Below, in pieces: positions 38,061-51,229 of a stretch of DNA of 64,000 nt; the stretch's first letter is position 1, and each line of letters opens with the position of its first letter. The DNA is from Sipunculus nudus. Its lineage: Eukaryota > Annelida > Sipuncula > Golfingiida > Sipunculidae. The DNA lies in NCBI GenBank assembly GCA_026874595.1, contig CM049316.1, positions 27,821,339 through 27,885,338 of the forward strand, written 5' to 3'. A program made the translations under genes and the position numbers. The notes beneath the pieces are model-generated. The model was not told the origin of the DNA, made no database searches, and worked only from the letters and a program-made list of their open reading frames with translations.

Positions 38061-38947
38061 GACGTAATACATCTCGGGCATCTTTTACTTTTGGTACGTA
38101 CGCGGAAACAATCTAAGATAATTTCGCACGATTTTGTTAGTATAAAACAATATTCAATAACATTATATATTTTCCTTTTCATTTTTCTACTTCATTCTTC
38201 ATTCTTTATCAGCAAATGTGGCTCCCAGTCAGAAGCCGTTATTGTAATTATGAATTAAGTACCTTCCTCTGAAAAAAACTATGAACTCTGTTTCTTGTAT
38301 AAACAACCATGTCACTCAGACATTTACAAAAAAGTGCATACATAAATTTAAATCTCTATCAAGCAGTACATTGATTTTGCATCCCTGTAATAAGATTTGT
38401 TTACAATATTAATTTTTGCCATTTAGTTTTTCAATTTAAGAGTATAAAAACCAGAGCTTCTAATTATTAATAATAATTTCTTGATTGTTTTTAGAAAAGG
38501 TTCCTTGTTATTTCTATACAAGCACAAATATATACTTAATGATAATATTTTTTTTTAGTTGGCTGTGTCTCTGTTTGTTTATCTCAATACTATTCAGTAA
38601 TATAACAGCAAAGGATTTTTGTGCAATGATATAAAGGCCTAAGGTTGAATGTGTTCATATTGTTTGACAAACAGGTGAGAAATGTTTTTGATGAGGTCAA
38701 TAAAATTTGATACATCTGTAAGTTCTCACAGTAATGAATAATAATATAGCTGTCTTAAGTCCCAGTAACCGTATGAAGCTTAAAATGCATAACACGTGAC
38801 CCTGACTTTGTGTCGTTTGTATTAAACATGTAAAAGTTGTATAGCAACCCTGAAGGAACAGTCTGTGTGAAAGTTTTGCTCTAAATATGCAGGAAAGAAA
38901 AATTCTTTTAAATGGATACTAAATAACATGCACTTGTTGACACCAAA
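38061..38947. other. No supported gene
   Basis: AT-rich spacer between the left opposed repeat and the foldback element. Confidence 0.3.
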
Positions 38948-39540
38948 GGCGCTCGAATCCCTATTTATAATAAAGTCTTCATATCTCCAATGTTTTTAGA
39001 AATACCACGCCGGTAACAGGTCAAACGACCCAGAAATAAAACGGTAAGTCCATGCTATCACTTGTGTTATGACACAAGGTAGGTAACTCGGCCAAAAACC
39101 TTTCGAGCGATAATGAGGGAAATACGTTCTCGACACGCTTATACTCGCTTTATCTTCCTTTGATGCGTAATCCATATGATCATTCAATACTTCGGGGGTA
39201 ACAAAAATCCATCCATTTTCCATTGTTTTCAAACACCAATACAAGCTGCCTGGATAACCCCTTGTAGTGATGTCGGAATTTCGATTTCGTCCATTCCAAA
39301 CGGTGGCGGAAGCAGCCTTCGTTGACAGGCATGTGATGCGCAGTGGCATGATCTTACTTGACCCATATGGTTTGGCCGCCGTCGAAAGGTTTTGGCTGAG
39401 TTGCCTACCTTGTCATATAGCAAGTGATAACTCGGTATAAGCGTTTTATTAACGAGTCGTTTGACCTGTTTCCGTCGTAGTATTTCTAAGAACATTTGAG
39501 ATATGAAGACTTTATTATAAACAGGAATTCAAGTGCCTGT
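38948..39540. mobile_element. Foldback element with ~165-bp inverted repeats
   Basis: 38948-39112 and 39378-39540 are inverted copies (for example TTTATAATAAAGTCTTCATA on the left and its inverse near 39505-39525; AAACCTTTCGA and TCGAAAGGTTTT at the inner edges). The centre is ~265 bp. Minus-strand frames of 117 and 88 codons cover it, but they overlap, run through the inverted repeats and carry no domain I recognise. No target duplication was resolved. Confidence 0.75.
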
Positions 39541-41634
39541 GTTTACACCTCTGACCTTGACCTTGCACAAAATATATTCAAGCATTTAGTTTAAGCAAGA
39601 TTCCTATGTCTTGAAATGAGAGGTATTTTATATAAGTGAGAAGTTAGTGAGACCTGCCTTGTGCAACGCATCGTCGGCATAGTGTATAAGAATTGTTGTC
39701 TCATAGTTATGGGCCAATTTTTACTCTTGTATCTATTAATTTTCCTGCATCTTGCCCGGTCCATTACGGTACACTTATCACATTCTGTATCTAGTTCTGA
39801 AACCACATTCATGCATACTCTAATAACAAAGATGACAGACCTAAGCTCAGACCAAATTAAACTACACCGGAAGGGCTGGCAATCTTCTTTTTCTTTAAGT
39901 ACTTCATGGACGTCAAAACTTATACGTAACGTGTCCTAGCCATGACCTATGGATATGAAGTCCTTGCATATGATGGAACATGACGGCAGTTTGTGAGAAA
40001 CAAGTCAGTCATTTAGAGTCTGCAGCGTGAGTCCCCAGCCAGTAATTTGTAATTAATAATCGTCGTTTCTGGCACATAGCAGAGACAAAGCTGAGTATAT
40101 GACACTGCTGGCTTTGGTTTTCGCTTTAAATCATTGTCGAGCGTTCCTTCCGTCATTAATATGTGAGAAATTACCATAATTTTTCGACATATGGCAAGTA
40201 AAATTAACAGAACAGAACCCAAATGTCACATATTTATGTGCAGCTCAGAACTGTAGTATTATTTCACTGTTTTATATGAGGAAGAAGAATTTTAAGATTT
40301 CTGATTAAAAGTTGAAATTTATTTTAAATGCAATTCAGTTCCATAATTAAACACTTCTCTGGCACAAAGTTCCGCTAACAGCGGGTCGTTATATTCGATT
40401 TTGTCTTTAGACAGATCTTTTTTAGTTTGCAGGAACGAAGCTCAGCAGAGATATTTCCGTATCCCGGGCGTCGTCCTTGTCGGCGTTGTCCGTAGATATC
40501 TCAGTTTTAGTGAAGTCAAAATAAAGGATTTTCCCATATTTAATTTACGGACTGGTAGAAATCAATTAAATGTAAGGGCCTCACATACGATTTTGGAGTC
40601 AAAAGTCAATTAGCTTCGAGTTGTTCAAGGACAAGTCAGATTAAAGTGTTTTATGGACTTTTAATTACCAAATAAAAGTAAGGATTTCCAACAAGCTCAG
40701 TTTAAGGTATTTTTACTTATGTTTTCATAGGTCCGTAACCAATCAGCCTAATTTACTCATGCCTCATACGCATAATTGCAGAGGAAGAGAAATCCCCCTT
40801 TGATTTTGGGTGAAAAGGTTAAAAGCTCAAGGACACTGGCCACAGTTGCTCAGAAAGAGGTCAGATAAGGCAAAAAAATTTTGTCTGGTTCTCAGGCACT
40901 TTTTTTTTAAAAATTCAATGCAGGCGGGCGATTTATTTTGTATGTTTCGAAAAAAATGTCATGTAATCGGTTGAAAAGCATGAAAATAACAGTCATAGCA
41001 AGATAATAATCACTACAAAACAAAGGAAATTTTTATCAGAACTGTACAATTTTCTTCTTGAAAAAATACCCGAGCGGCTGGAGCTCAAAATTGGCAAGTT
41101 TCTGATGAAAATAAAAATTTAAAAAAATGTGATGCCGGGGTTTAAAATTGAAGCGGGCGGTGCTTCAAATCCATACCTATTATTATTTTTTTTGTTTTGC
41201 CTGAACGTTATTCTATTAAAACCCATTGATTTATCAATGAAACGTTAGATGTAATGTGGCAATACTCAGGATTACCAATGTGTACTCCAACCATTCCATA
41301 TATTTAAAGTTTGCAATTAACATATCATGGACACAACTATGCCATTACTGAAGATTTTACCCTGAAACGGTGTATACTTAAACATTGTGACCATCCCTAG
41401 ACACAAGTTTCACGATTTGTTCTCCTCGTTTGTTTTCTACCCCCTTAATGGGCATATAATAAACATAGCTCTAGGGCTATTAGCTGCCTTACTACTATGA
41501 TATTTCAATGAAGTGGGGGTAAATAAGTGTCGTAACACAAACTTTACTGAAACGGAATATGAGCTCCTCAGACGAATTGTCATCATAATGATTTTGACAG
41601 CATTCACTTGTACGAGTCTTGTTATCCTTCGTTC
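39541..41634. other. No supported gene
   Basis: No recognisable exon, RNA gene or repeat family; GC is slightly raised near 40430-40500. Confidence 0.3.
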
Positions 41635-42475
41635 GATCTGCTATATATATATACTTAAAGGTTTTCATATTGGTCTAATGATTTTAAAATTAAAATTTTA
41701 AATTTCTATTTAAAAAAATGCTATATCGCACATCTAGAAATAAGTATATTCATTCAACAGTAATAAAAGAAGATATTGAAAAAAAAACACTCTTTTTTGA
41801 TTACATGTTTTCAAGCACATGCGCAAAATTTTATAGCTTTTTCCTGGTGGTTTGTGAAAAACATCCCTTTTAGGATAGTGTGATTATGGAGATACAATTA
41901 TTAAATCCCCTTGGTGTAATCGACTGAAATACTGTGTTGATAAATGGCCAATAAACTATTAATTTTGTCCCAGCTGGCTAAACGAAAGTTCCCTTCCTCT
42001 TTAATTACACTTGACTATTCCTCTTGTGTAAAAAGTGATCATAATCCCAAATGTCAAGTCTGTAACTGTCAAACTCAGAAGAATCCCCAGGGTATAATTA
42101 GGTCACCTGACCACATTGACTTGTTAACCTGCTCTAATTAGTGTCGATAATCTGGGCCCTGCTTATCAAGATAAGCGGTGATCCAGCTCCAAACACCACT
42201 ACTGCAGACCACAATCCCTTATGTCAACTAACTCATAGCTCAATTTGCCGGTCAATCAGGGATTGGAGAATGTATTTGATATCTCAGAGCAAACATGTGG
42301 TTCTGTTTACACCTCATTTGGGTTTGACATGTCAGTTAAAAAGCTAATTTTTCTTAATTATAAATTATATTTTCAATAACATATTTTTGTGACCAGGTTG
42401 ATATAATAATGAGACAGCAGTTAACAAATTTTCTTGAAAATGAATATTTTATTTATTTTAGACATATTAAGACCA
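41635..42475 (+). repeat. Third, partial copy of the tandem unit
   Basis: Matches copy A at about 10584-11495. Shared landmarks include GATCTGCTATATATA, TGTTTTCAAGCACATGCGCAA, AAAAAGTGATCATAATCCC, CTTATCAAGATAAGC and TTAACAAATTTTCTTGAAA. It covers mainly the segment that copy B has lost. Confidence 0.7.
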
Positions 42476-42584
42476 ATAAATTAAAAGAACAAACCGGGGT
42501 GCAATTTCCACTCGCAGTGTGGCAGATGGGGTTCGATACCCCGTTCCCCCTACACACATAGGCTCTTGTGACGGGGTATACTAC

Positions 42585-42737
42585 CAGGCGCGGATCCAGG
42601 GGGGGGAGGGGTTTCAGACCACCCCCCCCCCCCCCCCTGCTCTTAACCAACGACCTTTTTTTCAGACACATCTTATGCATGACGGGGTTTTTTCGGGGTA
42701 CACCCCCCCCCCGCAAAAAATCCTGGATCCACGCCTG
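42585..42737. mobile_element. 153-bp MITE with 16-bp TIRs
   Basis: Ends CAGGCGCGGATCCAGG and the inverse of CAGGCGTGGATCCAGG. ACTAC is directly repeated on both sides (42580-42584, 42738-42742). G-runs on the left pair with C-runs on the right, so the whole element can fold. Related ends occur at 6083-6736 and 58550-58712. Confidence 0.8.
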
Positions 42738-42794
42738 ACTACATTTAACCCTCCCCCCCAACCCACACACATACACACCTCAATATACTGGGTT

Positions 42795-42810
42795 TATAAT
42801 AATAATAATA

Positions 42811-42840
<30 letters not shown>
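42795..42840. repeat. (AAT)n/(ATT)n microsatellite
   Basis: AAT units switch to ATT units midway, so the tract is self-complementary. Confidence 0.9.
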
Positions 42841-42842
<2 letters not shown>

Positions 42843-43412
42843 ATTTCTATGGATGGAACATCTAGGACCCAGTTCTGGGAGTCGGGGGACATTTTTTTCA
42901 AGAAATCGCGACTGTTGATATATATATATATATAATAGAATAAGAAGAAATAGTATCGCTTCAGAAACCAGCAAGAAGTAAAACTGTTTCCTAAAACTTC
43001 GAATCTATACAACCTACATGATTTTTTTTTTCATTTGAGCGTCTAATTACTGGGAACCACAGTGTCGTACAAACGGGAGAATCAGATCATATTATCAGCC
43101 ATTTCCCCCTTCATTTATTCGTTTCTAAAACATTGGATTTCATTGATATTTGAGTAAATTTGCGACACTGTCACACATTTTGTCAGCAAATTGTACATTT
43201 TACTAATTTCACAGTTGATGACAAAATTACATTCATTTATTTAGCAAGTGTGTGTGTTGGGGGGGGGGGGGGGTATTACATAACAAGGTATGTCCTCCTT
43301 GAAAAAGTAGGGGAAATATTAATTTTGAATATCAGTAGTCTTTTTTTTCGGTTGCCCTGTTTCTGTTTCATCCGCGCTCTTTAGACCTCATCCAGGGTGG
43401 CCGTAATATTAA

Positions 43413-43864
43413 AGGGGCCCGATCACCTATCTGACCTTTATAAACTAAAGCTAATCCCTTAAAGCTTTCATAAAAAATAGGCCAGAAAATGTGGATATCA
43501 CTGCACACAAGCTGCTTGTTTTGTTTATACCAATGTGTTTATAATATGCGAGGGCCCGCCAAAATAAAACAAATTCAACAAGGACAGCAAGTCAGATAAG
43601 CCAGAGCTTTGCAAATGGCATTTTGCTTCAAGTGACATTCCTACCTCCGCATGTATGCAAACTACCATCTTAGATTACATGTTTTTCCCGTTTGTCAACT
43701 TTGCTGTGTTTACAAACATGTTGTTGATAAACAAGTTCACACATCCTTCACGAAAACCTTATGACAACTTTTCATAACCACAATTACCCTTAGATCATTA
43801 ATATACACAGAGGATGCCAGGAAACACATTAATTCTTTTGCAAAATATAGGTGGTTGGGCACCT
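43413..43864. mobile_element. TTAA-site element, subfamily 2
   Basis: TTAA flanks both ends (43409-43412, 43865-43868). TIRs are AGGGGCCCGATCACCTAT and the inverse of AGGTGCCCAACCACCTAT. At 452 bp it matches the element at 53335-53633 internally. It is non-coding, hence a MITE. Confidence 0.8.
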
Positions 43865-43868
43865 TTAA

Positions 43869-46619
43869 ACATGGAGTTCCATAGTTTATGTGTATAAAAA
43901 CGAGCTCTAAGATTAACTAAACCCGTATTTTCCCTTTGCCTGACATAGTAGACTGTTACAGAAACATTATGACAGTAATAAACAAAAACTGCTAGAGATA
44001 GTAGGAAGCATGCTTATTTATATGAACATGAAGAACCCAATACTTATATACGGAACTCTCCACACGCAAAGCTATAAACAAAAACCCGGATGATTAACGT
44101 TTAGGAAATGATGAAAGTAAGACATAGCCCAGGTGAAAGATATTTAGGTCATTCTGTCCAGTAATCCATAATGATTGTAATATACTGTGAGTAAATTTAA
44201 ATATTCACCCCCACAGGAAGCATAAAACATGTATGATAAAAAGCTTGTCTAATAAAGTATAAATATACAGGTATATTTCTTTGCTGGACTTGTTCTTGGT
44301 TGTTTGTTCTGTATCTTTTCTGTTGGTCCTTTTCTCGGGATATTTTCTCTCAGAGAGCTCATATATAAAGGCTAGGGCAATACATCAACTAAAGATTAAC
44401 AGCATACGATTCCCGATTCCTTTGACAAGAACAACACGATCATCGATGCCCCTGATAAAATCTTCATTGCTCTGCCATAGATAAATATGAACTTGAGTAA
44501 CATGAAAATGAACCGAAAACGATTTTTAAATTGTTCTACATCTGTACATGACAATAATATTGCAACAAAGATTGTAAGAATCAGTCCAGAAATCTATCGC
44601 AAAAATCACGTGTAGCTCAGATTTTGGCTAACTTAACAAATGTTTAAATAGATATCCAGTTTAGCAGTGGCTATTTCATTAGCACATCCACCCTAAAATT
44701 CTATTTTACAACAACGCAGACGTAATCAGAGGCGGTTATATAAATATTTTGAAACAGACTGTTTTTCACTGAAATATCCATATTCTATTTTGGATTTGTG
44801 TCAATAATGGATATAAACATTTTCATGGAGGCCTAAGTTCTACCTATAATAAATCAGTCCGAGAATCAATATTAACATCTCATCCGAATCACATGAGAGA
44901 CAACTGTATCACATGAGAGAACTAAATACCCGTTAAATGCGAAACTGCTCGGTTTGTGACGTTATCTATTGACCAGAATAGACTTTTTTTTACATGAATT
45001 ATATATATAAATATATGCATGCCTGAAACATGTCAAAGTCTGAGAAGTTAATTTCACAAGGAATGGTGCGGGACCACCGTATGACATTAACAGACGATCG
45101 AATCTCCTTGAAACCTGACTTCACTTCTTAAGTCTTTCCAAGAGATCAGTTGAGTCTGGGAGATTTTCACCAACAGCAGGGTGCCCGCGTGAAACATTAA
45201 GGCAAACCATCCTAGAGAGATAGCGAGCAGCCATACAATCAGCCAGGTATTAACACCCTCAGCGTGTTCTTTAATCTGTCAGCACTGCGGGAGGAAACGT
45301 CGTTATGCCATGGGTGTATGGAGGCATCAAAGCTGCCAATTTATGAGTACCAGAAGGAGCAGTCTGCTGTCACAGCGTTGCTCGCTGCACACCGCGCAGA
45401 ATCGGACTCACTGCGTGCCTCGTGCAGTAGTTATACGCTACAGTCGTCCAAGACATCCTTTTGGACACGTGGCTGTATATAACATCTACAAAACACTTGA
45501 AGTTTGCGCCTCTTTTAAATAATTTGATATTCATTTTTTTTTTACATGAGAATTTGTTGTTTCTACAGTCAAAAAGCTAAGAAAATCAGGGTTTGTATAT
45601 CTCATTTTCTCACCATCCTGGTCTAAATGCAGTGAAGTAAAACTTACTCCTCCAAGCAGTCCCAAATAACCATTTTGACAACATGTCTTTGTTTGGCCAC
45701 CGATTTAAAAACCATTACTTTTGTGTGAGATTATATGCTAAAAATACATAACAATAAAAAAGATTTCTTTTTTTAAGGACAGAGCCAACCTGAGCAGGCC
45801 AAACCATTCACTACTCTCCTTCAGGTTCAGGGCTTCGTGCGTGACCTCAGATCATGTAAACGAATAGGATCACGTGATTTTTGTGTTACCGCTGCTTTCT
45901 ATGGTAAGGTTCTTTGGGTCTGAGTCATGGCCCTGGGGCAGAAACAGTGTTGTCTATGTACCACTGGAGAAAGATTTAAATTGATGCATACACTTCTCTT
46001 GTAAATGTCTGATGGAAATGGTTATTCAGACAAAGTCTATAGTTTTTATCAGAGCAAAGTACGTTATTATATACATTTAGAAACCCTTTCGCGTTGATAA
46101 ATTCAATTGAAACTTATTTTGCGGCTTTAGATACTAATAAAAGCAAAGGTGTTCGATCAATTTTATTAGAACCAAAAAATCTGGAATTTATCTTTTGGTA
46201 AAAAAAATTATGCATTGAAGATCCTTTTCAAGTTATGTTAAGGTTTGATAATGTTATCTTGATTTGTCCTTTTACGTCATTTTAAAGCCTTCAAGTGAAG
46301 CAAGTAATCAGAATAAAAATACTTGAATAAAGTCAGGAAGATAAATAATCAAATACGTCTGATACTGGTTTAAGCTTAATTTCACAGGCCCCCCTCATAA
46401 ACATCTGTGCATAGTGCATATCATTTATGACGCAAAGTCTTGTCAGTGGAACGTGATTTATTAAAATCATTTCAGGTAATCTTATTGTTGGGGTTTTATA
46501 TTATATCTGAACGTATGGCTATATAACTGGGTTAATTTAATGAAAACTTTTAATAAAATTTGATTTGGTGTGTCATGTTAAAATTTGCATACATTTAATA
46601 TGTGAGTTCATATTATGTT
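43869..46619. other. No supported gene
   Basis: A GC-richer island at 45180-45490 holds overlapping plus-strand frames of ~70 codons without recognisable features. It could be an exon or promoter region, but splice signals do not decide it. Confidence 0.3.
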
Positions 46620-47527
46620 ATGCACGAAGATATTCATAATTATCCACTAATACAAACTAATTTTATTTTAGTTATAATTCTAAATCATAATTTGTACCAA
46701 ACCATCATCATCAGGTAGTTGCCCATCTTCAAGGGGCCTATTCCGATAGTTTACGTCTAATTAACTAAAGGTACTGGCAACCCCTTGGACCTTTGATAAG
46801 AAATGGCCCAGAAAACGTCGATTTCACCGTACATAAGCTGTAGTTCCGTTTAAATCCACACGTTTTCAATGTTACCCGCCAAATAATCCATATTCAACAC
46901 AGACATCTGGCAGCAAGTCAGACGTTTTGCAAAACTAGTGACCTTTCAGCTCCCATACATATGCAGCTAATATTCTTGGGTAACATGTTTGTTTGCTTGT
47001 TTTTTTTTTTTTTCATCATTGCTGTGTTCATTTAATGCTTGTAGATAAGCTCAGACATCCGTCACAGAGGCATTATAAGAACTTTTCTGAAAAGGAATTT
47101 TCTTAAGTTCTTTAACATTTACGGAGAGTAATCCAGGAATTTAAGTTCTATTAATACCTGGCTTTAAGAAATGAGGTTTGGTGTAGGAAGGAATTTTCAG
47201 AATATATTTGTAATTTTTTTCTGTTTTGCTACACACTGCACCACTCATATGATGCTCGATAGATAAGCTTTTCATCAATTACTGTGTATATATACATATA
47301 CTTTAAGTTGTATACTGATCTTACACAGCATCAAGGATATGGCTTTGCTCAAAATTCCTGAATATTTTATTTTTGATCAATCAACATGTAAAATAAAGTT
47401 GTTACGGTTAGCGTGTGACTGTTTGATGATTGAAGCAAAGACTTTCATACATTTTCTACATGGCAAGCTGGTTGATTGTTTTAACTTATCTAAGTTACAT
47501 GATACATTCTTTATAGAGTTCAATAAA

Positions 47528-47530
<3 letters not shown>

Positions 47531-47610
<80 letters not shown>

Positions 47611-47619
47611 ATATATATA
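47531..47619. repeat. (TA)n(GT)n microsatellite
   Basis: About 32 TA units, then about eight GT units, then TA again. Confidence 0.95.
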
Positions 47620-48349
47620 AAATCTTTGACAATGCATAATTTAGAGTATTGCTTAATTTAGTGTATTATTTAACGTTACATGTTCAAGTACTTTTAACTT
47701 GCATTATCAACTTTGTGCAGAACCTTGCTGTGGGGCAGTCCTTTCCTTTGTGTAAGTGGTAAGCCCACTGGACAGCAATCCCCAGTGTGTCTGTTTTGCT
47801 ATAATATCTGTTCTATAAATTACTTAGATTTAGGCATATTGACTTCATATTAGGAACAGAGCTAAACTGCCAAATCTTAATGTCATTCTGAAGTACTCAT
47901 TAATGTATCTTATTAAGTAATTCTGTAATTATGTTTTAAGTGGAATTTCTTTGCTGTGATAAGAGCTAAAAGCGGTAATATACCAAAGTGTGTGTAAGAA
48001 TCCATGAAAATATTCTGATGTATTATGCGATTGGGGCTTCATGTTACGTAAAATATGATGAAGCTTTCATAATGTTACGTTATGCGTCTATGAATCCGCT
48101 TTACTGAATGATTTAGATGTAAACTGGACAATGACCATAATAAAACAATTCCCTGAACAAATCAGGTGAACGTGTCTGTTTCGTTTCATTCAACCGACTA
48201 CAGTTCAAACGGGTGTCTGTTATTATATTTATGATATAAATAACCTTAAGCTGAGCGAAAAATTGCATTTTATTAATTTGTCGGTACTGGTGTACATTTT
48301 ATCAGCTCACCTAACTAATAAACCCGATGTCATGTTAAATATGCAGATT

Positions 48350-48826
48350 TGATATTGTCGAGTGCAGTGACATATTCGGGTACAGGTTACTGGATATACC
48401 CAAGGTTAATATATCGGCACAGACATTGTCTGAGAGTGTGCCTATCTGTCAGTGGTTCAGAGAAGCGACTACTCCAAGAGTAGAGACTGTGTCAAACCGG
48501 TGACTTGTACTACGGCGAGAAGAGTTTGTGCGTCGTGTGTAAAGTGGTATACCGCCTGGACTCGAGGAGTGCATACCTACGCCAGGTGCACGACGATCAT
48601 GTGAGCAGTGCGAGTGGTGTATAATCATATGGCCTCTATTGATTATTGTACCTTGCGCGTGGAACGCCTCTCCAGTGAATTGTAAGTCTATTTTAAATAT
48701 ATTTTTAAGGTTATGTTACACTCAACTTTCTCATCCTTTTGCGTGTATGTGCGAGCTTCAGCCGATTAAGTCCACTGTTAAAAAGAACCTAGAAAAGTCC
48801 ATTCCTTCGGGGGTGTGACATAAATA
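48350..48826 (+). other. Insertion with exon-like sequence
   Basis: This ~475-bp segment is missing from the opposed repeat and is GC-richer than its surroundings. An ATG at 48629 opens 17 codons (MASIDYCTLRVERLSSE) running into GTAAGT at 48682, a strong splice-donor match. The ATG context is weak (C at -3, G at +4). It could be a first exon or the long terminal repeat of a retroelement; no TG/CA ends with matching duplications were found. Confidence 0.25.
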
Positions 48827-49620
48827 TCACCCACTTGTTGACCGGTCTGATCTTGACCATACCAAAAATGTCATCATATATGAGCTGCAGCTGACCACTG
48901 GTACCAATAATGTGTTACCAATAATAATAATATTACCAATAAAGCTTGGATAACACTTTTCACTCAAGAAGGGTAGTATAAAAAAAAACAAAATTTTTTA
49001 CTGAAAAATTAAGTTTCATGCACTAATTGACCCCTGTTACCATGACCTTTCACAAATATTATTAAGCATGATTTGAGTTTAAAGCTAAATTCCTACTCTT
49101 CCATGGGTAAAGGGTAATTTGTTGCAATATTTTAAATACTTAAGAAGTCATCCTATGATGGAGATCTACAGGTTTTCATAGCGGGGGTGGTGTTTTAACA
49201 CATGCTGTCACAAAAATTATCGCACCACGATTTCCACTTAAATCTGCCTTGACAATAAATGAGAGAGCTGGTACAGTAGCTAACCATCGATACCAATAAT
49301 AAATATGTGGATCTTACACGGACAGCTTGGGTAAAACTTAAGTTAAAAAGGTAATAAGAAAGCAAGATTTTGAAGTAAATTAAGTTTCATGTACTTGTTG
49401 ACCTCTCTGACCTTGACCTTTCACATAATATCATCATTTAGGGGCAATTTGTTGCATTATATTAAATATTCAAGAAGTAATAGAGATTTCAGTTTACCCT
49501 ACCCCATCCTAGGAACACAGATTTACAAATTTTCATCGCAGGCAGTAGTGTATAAAAACATGCTGTCACAAAACATTGCACCAATTTTAGCACTTGCATC
49601 CTGACAATAAACTAGAGAAG

Positions 49621-51229
49621 ATTAGCTGAAACCTAGTACCAATGGAAATTTTCTATAATCGAAGGGGTAAAGAAAACCCTTCAATAAGCCATTTTTTCTC
49701 ACTTGGTTCCTAGATTAAATAACGAGAGCGAGTGTCATGTGTTTAAATTAAAGTACGACTCTTCTGGTAAGGGAATTATGGTATAGAAATTCCCTCCCCA
49801 CAATGCACCGGGGTTCTCAATACACCAATAGTGAAAAGGGTAATGCAGTCATCTTAAGTACATTGGATAAGAATTGTTTAAAGGCTCACTTTAAACATTT
49901 GCGTTTTTGTGGTTATGACTTCACGGAATAAATAATATGTTGCAAGCGTGTGCATGTGAAATGTAAACATAAGAGTTTTCCTTGAAAACGATTTTAAAGT
50001 TTGACTGTTGAGACAGGTAGTCCGGGCCATCCTCACAGTTCCCAAATGGAAGAGGTTCGTTTTGAATATAGAAAGGACTTGTTTTGAGAAGGCGGATTGT
50101 TGTCGGATGTCTTTTCAAACCCTTGATGTGTAAAGATTTACCCTTGATAATTTGGTTTGTTGTGTACCACTAAGTAGTTTGAATAAAAAAAAATCGTTGA
50201 CTTTTGTCGAGTTTTGTAAAATGTATTATATTCGGCAGAATAAAATGCCTACAATAAATTACTAATGTAAGTGAATTAACCAGAAGATTCGTTCAGGCGT
50301 TCGTGACTCTTTGGATGCTATATTAGTCAATCCTATCCCAATATGTGTTCTCAGAAATCTTTATAAAAATATGAAAGAATATAAAGCTATAGTTAAATTT
50401 CATTCAGAGTTTTATACCCACGCCGCTGGCATCGAGTACTATAGCTATTGACATGACAATTATATTTTCAAATGTGTATGTGCCTTATTTAGAAATTAAT
50501 AAATATAAATGGATAATTAAATGAACCCACGGATATTGATTTCATATAAATTTGATTAAGGAGATATTTGTTATTCTTATTTACAGTATTTCTATGTATA
50601 ACAAGGACAGGTTGTATTGTTAGAATAGTCCTTTGTTCTCTATTAACAGAGGTTGATATCGTCTCTGGCAGGTGGCCATTAATAAGACTTCTATTATAAA
50701 ATCGTTTCCAATTAACAGACGCTGACCCTATTCCTTACTTTAGCAACCAACAAGACCAAATAACCTAACATCACGCATGAAAGACATCGGCAAATCCATT
50801 CCTAGCTTCATTACATTAATATGATATGGCTGGACGATTTGTGTAATTGGTCAACTGCTTTTATGACTGTTATGATCTACCCTCCACAATGTATAGCCTA
50901 TTTCAGTTAATGCGAATCCAGATTGTATTGAGTAATGCGTAGTGCCCCTTTTCCCTGAGAGTTTTTCATTACAGTTAGCGTGTCCCGCGCAAAACACTTA
51001 GGCAAGATCATCATTTAGTGTGCAACTTAGATATTTATTATTTATTTCACCCATTAAATACTTCTGTAAGCCAACTAACCAAGCTACGAGGCTAAACTAA
51101 TATTAGTGACACCCAACTGACCTGCCGCAAATTACACCAGAAGATATTTAAACGGTACTTCCATCCTGTTTAGCGAGCCCCTCGTTTCATGAACAAACCT
51201 CCCGCCAAATAATCGATGCGTGTCATGTA
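49621..51229. other. No supported gene
   Basis: Mixed sequence without recognisable coding or repeat features. Confidence 0.3.

Larger units (their letters stand above)
46620..49620 (+). repeat. Right member of the large opposed repeat pair
   Basis: Inverted relative of 35340-38055. It contains a TA/GT microsatellite at 47531-47619, a segment at 48350-48826 absent from the partner, and a tandem region at 48827-49620 in which GTTGACC...CTTGACCTTTCACA recurs about every 390 bp (49045, 49431) with a shorter third copy near 48835. Confidence 0.75.

Noticed and set aside
38996-39495. Minus-strand frames as exons of an enzyme gene
   Set aside because: They lie within the foldback element and run through its inverted repeats; no firm domain match.
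45264-45522. Overlapping ~70-codon frames in a GC-richer island
   Set aside because: Two frames compete on one strand, no domain is recognised, and no splice signal settles either.
47339-47637. Frames on both strands over the TA/GT tract
   Set aside because: Microsatellite translation; the rest lies in the opposed repeat.
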